From positions 42,976-106,975 of the forward strand of contig CALVAR010000003.1 in assembly GCA_944325575.1 (NCBI GenBank): DNA of 64,000 nucleotides, written 5' to 3'. This document shows, one piece after another, positions 25,666 to 34,730 of this stretch. The notes under the pieces were generated by a model that ran no database searches, was not told the DNA's origin, and was given only the letters and a program-made list of their open reading frames with translations. The position numbers and the translations under genes were made by a program. Source of the stretch: Candidatus Gastranaerophilales bacterium (GTDB lineage: Bacteria; Cyanobacteriota; Vampirovibrionia; Gastranaerophilales; Gastranaerophilaceae). Each line of letters opens with the position of its first letter. Within the stretch, counting starts at the first letter, position 1.

Positions 25666-28284
25666 ATGAAAAAATTGAAGATTATATTATTAACAATTTC
25701 TGTAGTAATAAGCCTGCAGAATTTAAGTTTAGCAAACACCATAAATATAGATTCTTTTGATGAGCTTTTAAATTCTACGCTAAATAACGGTGACACATAC
25801 AATTTCACCAATAACCTTGGCTCAACGGAATCTATTGACAGACATTTTTTTGACTACAACATCAATTTTGACGGAAACTTGCATTATATTGACGGAGAGA
25901 ACAACTATGGAGGTTTTATTCTCAGCAGAGAGAATAATTTCAATGAAGTAATCATGCAAAATTGTGTCGGGCAACTTTACCAGAATTCAAACTTTGCAGG
26001 CGCAATTTTTAACTTTGGCGGTAATACAGATATTATAAGTTCCGAATTCAAAAATAATTATGCAGATTCCAGCAATTCAAATTTTGGCATAGGAGGAGCT
26101 GTATATAATCTACAGGGGGGCGAGATGATGCTTCAAAATGCCAATTTTGAAAGCAATTATACAATTGGAGCAGGTGCTGCAGGCGGAGCAGTATCAAACG
26201 GATATAACGACAGCGGAACCGCCAGAATAACAATCAATGACACAAACTTTAATGCAAACCACTCCTCAGGCTATACATTTGCAGAAGGAGGCGCATTAAA
26301 CAACACAGGTATTGCTGTTATTGATAACAGCAGTTTTGAAAACAATTATGCAGAAGGACTGAGCGAAGACAGACCACAGCAAAATTTTATTTACGGCGGA
26401 GCAATTAACAATCTCGGTAATATAACTGTAAATAATACAAACTTTAACGGTAACTACATAGTAGGACATGATAACTCTGTCTCCTTCGGGGGAGCAATAT
26501 TTAACAGCGGAACATTCACAGCGAATAATATAACTGTCGACGGCAACAGCATTAATTCATCTTTGTACGGGGACGGAGGTGCAATATACAACAATACTAA
26601 TGCAAATATGACTCTCAGCAATTCTTTAATTGCAAACAATAGCGTATCTTCACAAGTAACATACAGTAACGGCGGCGCTGTATACAATGCCGGTACACTA
26701 ACACTGGATAACACAACAATGCAAGACAATTACGACAGAAATAATGAGAAAAACGATATTTATAACACAGGCACAATAAATTTTAACGGAGAAGGAACAA
26801 ACTCAATACAGAGCGGAATTAAAGGAAACGGAACAATAAATAAAAACGACACCGGCATTTTGAACCTTGGAGGTTCAAATCAAAATTATACGGGGAATTT
26901 CAACTTTAAAGAAGGAACACTTAATCTCCTGTCAAATTCACAATATTTCAATGCCCAAAACACTTCGTTTGGCAGCAATATCAACTTTAACATGGCAAAC
27001 AATGAAATTAATAATATAAATTTTGGAAACCTGAATTTAGCGGGTACAGCAAACATATATGCGGATGTGAACCTAACAAACAGCACAATGGACAGGATTA
27101 ACGCCTCATCGGTAAACGGAGGCGGCAGCTTATTTGTTGCGGGGCTAAATCTTGAAGGAACACCAAAAGCGAAAGATATAATAATACCATTTGCGGATAA
27201 TACCCTAAAAGATTATGTCTCGTATACTCCTACAAACCTCAGAACACCATTATACAATTATAATGTAAGCTATGACTCTTCAAACGGAAATTTTCAGTTT
27301 ATAAGAGGCGGTTTTAACTCTTCCATACTTGTGTCGGAAGTAGCAGCTCAGCTGGCCGGATACTTAACCCAGATAGATACATACCGTAATGTATTTGCAA
27401 ATCTGGACATGGTAATGATTACCCCTCCTGATATAAAGACAGGTTTCACAACTCTAAATAAGACAGCATCAAACATAAATTTTCCGGTCTATTCACCGTT
27501 TATCATGCCGGAAGAGAATACGGGTATATGGTTTAAACCTTACTCAACATTTGAATCAGTAGGACTAAAAAACGGCCCGTCAGTGTCAAATGTTAGTTAC
27601 GGCAGCATTGTCGGATCAGAAAGCGGACTAAAGAAGCTAAATAAAGGTTGGTATTCCATATACGGAGCTTATGTATCATATAACGGCTCACATCAGGCAT
27701 ATGACGGAAACAGTATTTACAATAACGGCGGTCTTGGAGGATTGTATTCCGTATTTTATAAAGGAAACTTTTTCACTGCTTGGACAGCAAATGCGGGAGC
27801 AAACTCGTCGGAAGCATCTACCTATTTCGGGCAATCAAATTTCACAATGTTTAACACAGGTATTGCACAAATGACAGGATATAATGCAGCTATGCTGAAA
27901 AAGAGACTAATAATCCAACCTGCACTCATTGCTTCCTACTCATTTGTTAACACGTTTAATCACCATACATATCAGGACATACAAATAAATACCCGCCCGT
28001 TACACGCACTTCAAATTGAACCGAGAATAAAATTAATAGGCAATTTTAAAAATTACCTGCAGCCGTATATTGCAGTCTCAATGGTTTGGAATATTATTGA
28101 CCATGCAAAATTTCAGGCCGATGATGTTTATTTACCCAATCTTGCAATAAAACCTTTTGTTCAATACGGAGCAGGTGTACAAAAAAGATGGGGTGAAAGA
28201 GTAACGGGATTTATGGAAGCAATGATAAGAAACGGAGGACGAAACGGTATAGCGCTTCAGTTCGGTTTTCGTATAAGTATATAA
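25666..28284 (+). CDS. Autotransporter with repetitive beta-helix passenger
   Basis: 872 aa. A signal peptide (KIILLTISVVISLQNLSLA) is followed by a passenger (~25-590) rich in Asn, Gly, Ser and Thr. The passenger has repeated GGAIYNxGxxxxxNxxFxxN-type units (GGAVYNLQGG, GGALNNTG, GGAINNLGN, GGAIFNSGT, GGAIYNNTN, GGAVYNAGT), as in polymorphic outer-membrane/pectate-lyase-like beta-helices. The C-terminal ~270 residues (from GIWFKPYSTFESVG) are an autotransporter beta-barrel with alternating strands and end LQFGFRISI. The passenger would be exposed on the cell surface; adhesion is the usual role but is not shown. It is divergent from the TonB/vWA operon, 195 bp away. It confirms an outer membrane in this organism. 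Confidence 0.85.
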   Translation: MKKLKIILLTISVVISLQNLSLANTINIDSFDELLNSTLNNGDTYNFTNNLGSTESIDRHFFDYNINFDGNLHYIDGENNYGGFILSRENNFNEVIMQNCVGQLYQNSNFAGAIFNFGGNTDIISSEFKNNYADSSNSNFGIGGAVYNLQGGEMMLQNANFESNYTIGAGAAGGAVSNGYNDSGTARITINDTNFNANHSSGYTFAEGGALNNTGIAVIDNSSFENNYAEGLSEDRPQQNFIYGGAINNLGNITVNNTNFNGNYIVGHDNSVSFGGAIFNSGTFTANNITVDGNSINSSLYGDGGAIYNNTNANMTLSNSLIANNSVSSQVTYSNGGAVYNAGTLTLDNTTMQDNYDRNNEKNDIYNTGTINFNGEGTNSIQSGIKGNGTINKNDTGILNLGGSNQNYTGNFNFKEGTLNLLSNSQYFNAQNTSFGSNINFNMANNEINNINFGNLNLAGTANIYADVNLTNSTMDRINASSVNGGGSLFVAGLNLEGTPKAKDIIIPFADNTLKDYVSYTPTNLRTPLYNYNVSYDSSNGNFQFIRGGFNSSILVSEVAAQLAGYLTQIDTYRNVFANLDMVMITPPDIKTGFTTLNKTASNINFPVYSPFIMPEENTGIWFKPYSTFESVGLKNGPSVSNVSYGSIVGSESGLKKLNKGWYSIYGAYVSYNGSHQAYDGNSIYNNGGLGGLYSVFYKGNFFTAWTANAGANSSEASTYFGQSNFTMFNTGIAQMTGYNAAMLKKRLIIQPALIASYSFVNTFNHHTYQDIQINTRPLHALQIEPRIKLIGNFKNYLQPYIAVSMVWNIIDHAKFQADDVYLPNLAIKPFVQYGAGVQKRWGERVTGFMEAMIRNGGRNGIALQFGFRISI

Positions 28285-28297
28285 TTCATAGCAAATA

Positions 28298-28306
28298 TGC
28301 TATAAT
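28298..28306 (+). promoter_or_regulatory. Extended -10 promoter element
   Basis: TGCTATAAT within AAATATGCTATAATTATTTT, 46 bp before the ROK kinase ATG. It is the twin of the element at 19030-19038. Confidence 0.55.
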
Positions 28307-28352
28307 TATTTTGATATGCTAAAAAGCGAAAACACATAATCGGAGTGACAAT

Positions 28353-29345
28353 ATGCCCAACTATGCAATCGGAATTGATTTAGGCGGAACAAAAATACTT
28401 ACAGGTATTGTAAATAAAGGCAGCGGTGAAGTTCTTTATTCCATAAAACAAAAAACTGGTAAAGAAAAAGATGCAGAGAATATAGTTGAAAAACTAAAAT
28501 TTTCGATTAAAGAGCTTATAGAAACCTCTCACTTTGACATTGCACAAATTGATTCTATCGGTATAGGAGCACCCGGGCAGGTTGACAGAGAAAGAGGGAT
28601 TCTTGTATCAGCTCCTAATTTAAACTGTGAAAATCTAAATTTAAAAGCGATTTTGGAAAGAGAGTTTTATATCCCGACATTTATCGGTAACGACGTAGAA
28701 ATTGCAACGCTTGGAGAAATGAAGTTTGGTGCAGGCAAAGGATTTGATGACTTTGTATGTATTTTTGTCGGAACAGGAGTAGGCTCTGGCATTGCACAAA
28801 ACGGACAGGTTCGCCACGGAGCAACCGGCACTGCAGGCGAAATAGGACATATCATAGTAGATGCGGGCGGCCGTCCCTGCGGATGCGGCGGTAACGGTTG
28901 TCTTGAGGCATACGCATCACGTACGGCAATAGAAGCCAGAATAATGGGCGCTCTAAAAAAAGGCCGTTCCTCTGTGATAACAGATTACATGAGAGATGAC
29001 AAAGCTATAAGCTCTAAAATGATAAAAAAAGCGCTTGACCACCATGATGAACTCATTACTCAGGTGCTTTTTGAGGCATCAGATTATCTGTCTAACGGAC
29101 TTGCTACGATTATTAATTTTTACAATCCGGAGCTGATTGTACTCGGCGGCGGGTTGATAGATGCGGTTGATGAATTTTATGAAAGAACCATAACAAAAGC
29201 AAAAGCAAAGGCGCTGCCTTTGCCTGCTTCAAAAATTCAATTTAAAAAAGCAAAACTCGGTGATTTCTCGGGTGTAGTCGGAGCCTGTTTTTTACAGGAT
29301 TTGCAAAAACAAAAAACACCTGATAAATCAGGTGTTTTGAAATAG
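28353..29345 (+). CDS. ROK-family glucokinase
   Basis: 330 aa. N-terminal phosphate loop IGIDLGGTKILTGIV, then IGIGAPGQVDRERG, FIGNDVEIATLGE, VGTGVGSGIAQNGQV and the ROK zinc motif GHIIVDAGGRPCGCGGNGCLE (CxCGxxGCxE). Most such proteins phosphorylate glucose or N-acetylated hexoses with ATP in the cytoplasm. No helix-turn-helix is present, so it is an enzyme and not an NagC-type repressor. CGGAGTG precedes ATG. Its last eight codons lie inside a terminator hairpin. It may feed glucose-6-phosphate for glycogen synthesis together with the GT5 and GH77 enzymes. Confidence 0.92.
   Translation: MPNYAIGIDLGGTKILTGIVNKGSGEVLYSIKQKTGKEKDAENIVEKLKFSIKELIETSHFDIAQIDSIGIGAPGQVDRERGILVSAPNLNCENLNLKAILEREFYIPTFIGNDVEIATLGEMKFGAGKGFDDFVCIFVGTGVGSGIAQNGQVRHGATGTAGEIGHIIVDAGGRPCGCGGNGCLEAYASRTAIEARIMGALKKGRSSVITDYMRDDKAISSKMIKKALDHHDELITQVLFEASDYLSNGLATIINFYNPELIVLGGGLIDAVDEFYERTITKAKAKALPLPASKIQFKKAKLGDFSGVVGACFLQDLQKQKTPDKSGVLK
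29313..29338. terminator. Terminator hairpin overlapping the ROK kinase 3' end
   Basis: AAAACACCTGA TAAA TCAGGTGTTTT is a perfect 11-bp stem with A and T tracts at both ends. It lies wholly within the coding sequence; the stop TAG follows at 29343. It can serve the convergent gene at 29364 as well. Confidence 0.8.
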
Positions 29346-29363
29346 TTAAAATTTTAAAGACAA

Positions 29364-30797
29364 CTATGATGCCTTTGTATTTTTAATATCATTCATTGTT
29401 GTTTTATAAGTGTTCCAACCGGTCGCAGCAGAGTTTAAACCGTCTGTTGCTGTCTTAATGGCATTTTGTGTATCGCCCTGAGTTGCAGAAGCAACTGAAG
29501 ATGTAGCAGCACCTGTTGCCGTTGCTATACCACCACCAGCCGTTAATTTTGCGCCCAATACTTTATCGCCCCATACCATCATTGCACCGCCAACTGCTGT
29601 TGCAAGACCACCGGTTAAGGAAGTTGTTGTGCCTACTGTTTGTGCAGCCTGAGCACTTTTATGATTTTCGGTATTGCTCGTTTTTTTCGTATTTATTGTA
29701 GATGTTGCTGTTGATAAAAAGTTTTTATATGTATTAGTTAATTTATTATTTGTAGATGACAAAGATGAAAATCTCGAATAATTTGAGCTAATTTGAGAAG
29801 TTTTTGCACCAACCTCTGATAGCAATTCATTAATTTTATCTGCGTTTTTACCTTTTGGCTGTACCAAATTTGAACCAAACGCCTTTATAGAAGAACCACC
29901 GGCGGAATTTGCTTTTTTACCTGCACCCTGCTGTTGTTGTCCCTGTTGCGCTTTATTTGCTGCACCCTGATTACCCTGTGCCGCAGAATTTTGTGCAGAA
30001 ACAGCTGTTATTGATGTCGGTGCTGCAGGTTGATTGTCAGCTGACGGTAAAGAATTCATAGCGAATGCTTGCCCGCCGTCGGCTCCGCCTGTTGCTCCCA
30101 TAGTCATACCGCCAAATGACATACCTCCAGCAGAGTCACCTGTATCAGCACCAGAGGCAGTAGTCATAGCAGCACTATCACTAGCATTATCACCGTTTGA
30201 AACATTTGCATTCGGCGTTTGAGGTGCTTCAGGAAGAGCATCAGGAGTATAGTCTTGTCCGTCTTCTTCCATTAGTGTAGATATTTCATCATTCAGAGTA
30301 TTAACCTCGTCCTTTAACGAAGAATTTTCTGAATTCAAAGATTCTTGCTCTTGTATATTTTTATCAACCTTTTGAGTCATCTTTTTAGATTCATTTTTTT
30401 CTTTTTTTACAAGTTTCTGTATATCCTGCTGGTCTTGCTGTGCAGCATCTGTATAATCTTCACAATCTGATTTAGAAGATTTTGCTTTTGAAGTTGCAGA
30501 ATTTGTAACATTTAAAAGGCTATCTCCTTCTTCTTCTTCTTTTGATTTTGTTGAAACAGGAACATTCGGTGCCACTGTAGTTCTCACAAACCCGTCATAG
30601 TTTTCAAAACGGCCGTCTGTTGTTGCCATAGAGCCGCCGTTTGTCTCGTTCAAGACATTTGTATGTCCGAGCTGCTCTTTTTCTTTCGCCTCACGGGTTT
30701 CTTGAGTACTTTTAGGAGAATCTGTTCCCTGAGTGCTATTTACACCCTGCTGCCTTTTTAGCAAGTCGTCTGATGTAATTGCAAACGGATTACCCAT
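29364..30797 (-). CDS. Low-complexity coiled-coil protein of unknown function
   Basis: 477 aa from ATG 30797 (beginning MGNPFAITSDDLL). An ATG nine bases upstream is also possible, but AGG is then too close. No signal peptide. Residues ~120-180 are a Glu/Lys/Asn coiled coil, ~200-310 are Ala/Gly/Gln/Ser-rich with GGMSFGGMTMGATGGADGG, and ~330-390 are Ser/Thr-rich. The last ~90 residues have a hydrophobic Gly/Ala stretch (TGGLATAVGGAMMVWGDKVL) and SVASATQGD. The NPFA near the N-terminus recurs in the 62-aa protein at 35839. The overall design resembles secreted or membrane-inserting translocator proteins, but there is no recognised homologue. Upstream DNA is AT-rich with only a weak version of the shared promoter element. 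Confidence 0.7.
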   Translation of the reverse strand: MGNPFAITSDDLLKRQQGVNSTQGTDSPKSTQETREAKEKEQLGHTNVLNETNGGSMATTDGRFENYDGFVRTTVAPNVPVSTKSKEEEEGDSLLNVTNSATSKAKSSKSDCEDYTDAAQQDQQDIQKLVKKEKNESKKMTQKVDKNIQEQESLNSENSSLKDEVNTLNDEISTLMEEDGQDYTPDALPEAPQTPNANVSNGDNASDSAAMTTASGADTGDSAGGMSFGGMTMGATGGADGGQAFAMNSLPSADNQPAAPTSITAVSAQNSAAQGNQGAANKAQQGQQQQGAGKKANSAGGSSIKAFGSNLVQPKGKNADKINELLSEVGAKTSQISSNYSRFSSLSSTNNKLTNTYKNFLSTATSTINTKKTSNTENHKSAQAAQTVGTTTSLTGGLATAVGGAMMVWGDKVLGAKLTAGGGIATATGAATSSVASATQGDTQNAIKTATDGLNSAATGWNTYKTTMNDIKNTKAS

Positions 30798-30930
30798 AAC
30801 ATACACCTGTCTTTCTACTTATACTACATATAAATAAAAACAAGTTATATATAGTGTATTTCAAGAATATATAAAATCGTTACAAATTTTAACAAATATT
30901 ATTTAAATAAAAAATATATATTTACAAACT

Positions 30931-31674
30931 CTATATTCCGACATGAACATAAAAAATTATATTAACAATAAAATCCGCAACAAGAAGATAAAAAGTAGAT
31001 AAAATAGCTGATCTTGTTGTCGAAATACCTACATCCTTTGCACCGCCGCGGGTTTTGTACCCTTGTGTTGCACAAACAAGTGTTATTAGGATTCCGAAAA
31101 TAAATGCTTTAAAAATACTTATATATATATCCTTTGCTTCCAACAAAAGCCATACAGTATTCATAAATCTGTTTGGATGAAGCCCGATAGCAAAGTATGC
31201 AACCATCATACCGCCCACTATACCGATAAACTCTGCAAGTATAACAACCATCGGCACAGTAACAGCAGAAGCTATTAATCTTGGCGCAAAGTAGTATCCT
31301 ACAGGATCTACGCCCAGTGTCTTTATTGCATCGATCTGTTCCGTAACACGCATATTAGCGACTTCCGCACAAATTGCAGTACCGGCTCTTGCGCCTATTG
31401 CAAGAGCCGCAAATCCTGGTGCAATCTCTCTGACCAATGCAACCGCGATAAAACCGCCCACATAACTTTCCGCACCGCTCATAAGAAACTGCTTTGACAC
31501 CTGCAATGATATTACTGCAGCAGCTATAAACACAATAGTCAAAGAAATTGACAGAGAATCATAGCTAATCATTGCAGCTTGAGTTATAACGGAAGAAAAT
31601 TTTGTCCGTCCGTCAATAATATATTTTAAAGTTTTTATAAAATTTTGGACACACTGTCCCAGAAAATTAATCAT
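30931..31674 (-). CDS. mlaE: MlaE/YrbE-type lipid ABC transporter permease
   Basis: 247 aa from ATG 31674 (MINFLGQCVQNF). A start 33 bases upstream exists, but 31674 gives the common 8-base overlap with the preceding ilvE stop. Five hydrophobic segments and the MlaE signature ALAIGARAGTAICAEVANMRVTEQIDAIKTLGVDP are present. MlaE is the permease of Mla/MCE-type transporters that move phospholipids between inner and outer membranes; cyanobacteria and plastids have TGD1 homologues. The ATPase and MCE protein are not in this window. Co-transcription with ilvE is implied by the overlap. Confidence 0.93.
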   Translation of the reverse strand: MINFLGQCVQNFIKTLKYIIDGRTKFSSVITQAAMISYDSLSISLTIVFIAAAVISLQVSKQFLMSGAESYVGGFIAVALVREIAPGFAALAIGARAGTAICAEVANMRVTEQIDAIKTLGVDPVGYYFAPRLIASAVTVPMVVILAEFIGIVGGMMVAYFAIGLHPNRFMNTVWLLLEAKDIYISIFKAFIFGILITLVCATQGYKTRGGAKDVGISTTRSAILSTFYLLVADFIVNIIFYVHVGI

Positions 31675-32587
31675 ATATCGGTGTACACCATTTTTTGTAT
31701 TTTTCAACTTTACCTTTAACTACATCAAAGTAAAGTTTTTGAAGTTCTTTTGTATGTTCGCCGACAATACCTTTACCAAGAGGTCTGTTATCAATAGAAG
31801 TAATCGGGCTGATTTGTGCACCTGTTCCGCAATAGAATGCTTCATCAGCAACATAAAGTTCTGTTCTTGATATTTCTCTTTCGCACGTTTTCATACCTAG
31901 AACATTTTTACCGAGTTCAAGAACAGTATTTCTTGTAACACCGACAAGAATGTTATCCGTTGTTTGTGTAGTAACAAGAGTATCTCCTTCTACAAGGAAC
32001 AGATTCATAGCAGAGCCTTCGGTAACTTTTCCTGCCTGATCCAATACTATTGCATCGTCAAAGCCCGCAAGCCTTGCATCTGTAACAATTAAAGCGGTAT
32101 TTGCATAAGAACCGGAAACTTTTGCTCTCGGCGGAATAGCATTGTCATCGTTTCTTCTCCAGTTGGAAACGCATACGCTTAAGCCTTTGCTCAAATCAAT
32201 ATATTCACCCATTGCAAATGAAAAAATCAAAACAGCATCCGGATTGTCAATGAGCCCCGGGCCGATTTTCAATGCATTTTTATAGACCTGCGGTCTTATA
32301 TAAGCGTCAGTTTTATAGCCGTTTTTCTTTAAGAGTTCTTTAGTAAGTGCACAGAATTCATCAACGGTGAATTTAGGATCCATATGCATAATTTTGCAGC
32401 TGTTTATAAGTCTTTCAAAGTGTTCTTTCATCCTGAAAGCATAAAGCTGGTCTTCTTCTTTATTGTAGTATGCTCTGATACCTTCGAACACTGATGTACC
32501 GTACAAAAATGCATGGTTTCTTACAGGGATTGAAGCTGTTTTTGCATCTACAAATTCGCCGTTTAAATAAACATATTCTGTTGTCAT
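31667..32587 (-). CDS. ilvE: Branched-chain amino acid aminotransferase
   Basis: 306 aa, a class-IV PLP aminotransferase. Seen motifs: YVYLNGEFVDAKTASIPVRN, HAFLYGTSVFEGIRAYY, AFRMKEHFERLINSCKIM, IRPQVYKNALKIG, KVSGSYANTALIV (catalytic-Lys region here reads AKVSGSYAN), EGSAMNLFLV and TRNTVLELGKNV. IlvE interconverts Leu, Ile and Val with their 2-oxo acids. AAAAGGAGAG stands before ATG. Other ilv/leu genes are not nearby, and the only partner in the transcript is mlaE. Confidence 0.93.
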   Translation of the reverse strand: MTTEYVYLNGEFVDAKTASIPVRNHAFLYGTSVFEGIRAYYNKEEDQLYAFRMKEHFERLINSCKIMHMDPKFTVDEFCALTKELLKKNGYKTDAYIRPQVYKNALKIGPGLIDNPDAVLIFSFAMGEYIDLSKGLSVCVSNWRRNDDNAIPPRAKVSGSYANTALIVTDARLAGFDDAIVLDQAGKVTEGSAMNLFLVEGDTLVTTQTTDNILVGVTRNTVLELGKNVLGMKTCEREISRTELYVADEAFYCGTGAQISPITSIDNRPLGKGIVGEHTKELQKLYFDVVKGKVEKYKKWCTPIYD

Positions 32588-32802
32588 TTTAACTCTCCTT
32601 TTCGGCTGACTCTTAAAGTTACTTTCATTATCGTGATTTTTCTGATGTTTGGCAAGAAAATTTATAAAATCTTAATTCAAATTTGGTAAAGAAATGTAAA
32701 AACAGTTATAAATTATGCACCCTGACTATATAAAAATAATATACTAAATGGTAGGATAAATTTGGATATGATTAATAAGTAGTTAAGAAGGGGTGTAATT
32801 TT

Positions 32803-34719
32803 ATGATTTGTTGCGAAGACAAAGCAAAAACAAAAGATATGAAGAAATTCAAAAAGGTATGCAAAAAAGCTCTTAAAGAACTTGGCAAAAAGAATTTTGC
32901 ATTAATAATCCACGGCAACAGCTTCCCTTCTATCCCCGGTAAAAATACCGGTTTCGGCACACCAAATTCAGAAGCAGGAAAGAATTTGATGGATTTTGCT
33001 TCAGGTCTATTTAACGCTATACAACTCGGGCCGCAGGGCAAAACAAAGGCCTGTGATTCTTCACCTTATACAGGCACAATTTTTTCCATTAATCCGTTGT
33101 TTATAGATTTGGAACAATTGACTGCAAAAGAATGGGGCAACATTCTTTCCGAAGAAACTTACAATAAAATATGCGCTGAAAACCCGAACAAAGATATAAA
33201 TAAAACAGCATATTCATATATTTACAAAGCTCAGGACGAAGCTCTTCAAGAAGCTTACATGAACTTTAAACAATGGGATAACAAAAAATTAAATAAAGAA
33301 TTTGAAAAGTTTAAAGAAGAAAACGATTTCTGGCTTTCAAAAGATGCTTTGTACGAAGCTCTGGCCATTGAAAACAACAATGACTACTGGCCGCTATGGA
33401 ACAACAAAGCTGACAGAAATATGTTTAATCCAAAAACTGATGAAGAAAAGAAAGCTGCATTTTTAAGAGAAAAAGAAATCAGACTGAAATATGCTGACAC
33501 AATTAATTACTATTCCTTCTGCCAGTTTGTTGCGGCAAAACAGAATGAAGAGACCAGAAAATATGCTAAAAAAGATGATTTAAAAATGATTGCAGACAGA
33601 CAGGTCGCATTTTCCGACAGAGACAGCTGGGCATATCAATCATTATTTTTAGAAGGCTGGATGCTCGGATGCCCGCCGGATTACTTTTCAAAAAGCGGTC
33701 AGGCATGGGGATTCCCTGTTGTTGACCCTAAAAAGATGTTCAATGAAGACGGTTCTCTGGGTGAAGCAGGAAAATTATTAAAGCATCTTTATAAAAAGAT
33801 GTTTAAAGAAAACCCGGGCGGTGTAAGAATTGACCACATTGTAGGTCTTATCGATCCGTGGGTATACAAAGCAGGCAAAACTCCGATGCCAAAAGACGGT
33901 GCAGGCAGATTGTATTCATCGCCGGAACACCCTGAATTGTCGCAATATGCAATTGCTACAATGGACGATTTGAATCTTGAACTTGAAAACGACAAAGAAA
34001 AGAGAGTCAAAAAATTAACAAGAGATCAAATTAAAAAATACGGCGCAATGATAGAAAAAATCGTCATTGCGGCAGCAAAAGAAGAAGGTCTTAACAAAGA
34101 CGCAATTGTATGCGAAGACTTAGGGACTCTTACATTCCCCGTAGAATCTGTAATGAAAGAATATGACCTTCAGGGTATGAGACTTACTCAATTTGTAAAA
34201 CATGAAGATCCCGAACACCCCTACAGATGCTGTAATATTGTACCCAGATGCTGGGCTATGGTGGGAACACACGACAATGAGCCTATTTCAATGTGGGCTG
34301 ATGAAATGATTAACACCCACGTAGGATATCTTAATGTTGTAAACCTTGTGGATGATATGTATTCAGAGCTGCAGGGCAAAGAAAGAGACGACCTCATTGT
34401 AAAACTTACAACTGATGCAAAAGCTTTGATGAATGTAAAGCTTGCTGAAATTTTTGCTTCAAAAGCAGAAAACATTCAGGTTTTCTTTACGGACTTTTTC
34501 GGAATCAAAGATACTTACAACAAACCCGGTACTTCAGGAGACCAAAACTGGTCTTTAAGACTACCTGATAATTTCGAAGAAGTTTATTGTAACAACCGAA
34601 GTGAAAACGGACTTGCGCTCAATTTGCCTTTAATTTTAAAAATGGCAATCGAAGCAAGAGGAAGCAAATATGCTTCAAAACACAAAGGTTTGTTGAAAGA
34701 TTTGGAAGAACTTATATAA
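32803..34719 (+). CDS. malQ: 4-alpha-glucanotransferase, GH77 family
   Basis: 638 aa. GH77 motifs: GNSFPSIPGKNTGFGTPNSE near the N-terminus, DRDSWAYQSLF, GVRIDHIVGLIDPWVY (nucleophile Asp), AIVCEDLGTLTFPVESVM (acid/base Glu) and MVGTHDNEPISMWADEM (third carboxylate). The enzyme transfers alpha-1,4-glucan segments in maltodextrin and glycogen turnover. It is about 130 residues longer than Thermus amylomaltase, with additional Lys/Glu-rich segments around 110-260. AAGGGGTG precedes ATG. The gene is followed 11 bp later by nagA, so sugar and amino-sugar functions may be co-expressed. Confidence 0.9.
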   Translation: MICCEDKAKTKDMKKFKKVCKKALKELGKKNFALIIHGNSFPSIPGKNTGFGTPNSEAGKNLMDFASGLFNAIQLGPQGKTKACDSSPYTGTIFSINPLFIDLEQLTAKEWGNILSEETYNKICAENPNKDINKTAYSYIYKAQDEALQEAYMNFKQWDNKKLNKEFEKFKEENDFWLSKDALYEALAIENNNDYWPLWNNKADRNMFNPKTDEEKKAAFLREKEIRLKYADTINYYSFCQFVAAKQNEETRKYAKKDDLKMIADRQVAFSDRDSWAYQSLFLEGWMLGCPPDYFSKSGQAWGFPVVDPKKMFNEDGSLGEAGKLLKHLYKKMFKENPGGVRIDHIVGLIDPWVYKAGKTPMPKDGAGRLYSSPEHPELSQYAIATMDDLNLELENDKEKRVKKLTRDQIKKYGAMIEKIVIAAAKEEGLNKDAIVCEDLGTLTFPVESVMKEYDLQGMRLTQFVKHEDPEHPYRCCNIVPRCWAMVGTHDNEPISMWADEMINTHVGYLNVVNLVDDMYSELQGKERDDLIVKLTTDAKALMNVKLAEIFASKAENIQVFFTDFFGIKDTYNKPGTSGDQNWSLRLPDNFEEVYCNNRSENGLALNLPLILKMAIEARGSKYASKHKGLLKDLEELI

Positions 34720-34730
34720 TATAATAAGTT

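Noticed and set aside
30598..30900. Fourth copy of the shared promoter element before the 477-aa protein
   Set aside because: The upstream region has TTTATTTATATG and GTTA strings but no GGCAATTT box at the 16-nt distance; too weak to count.
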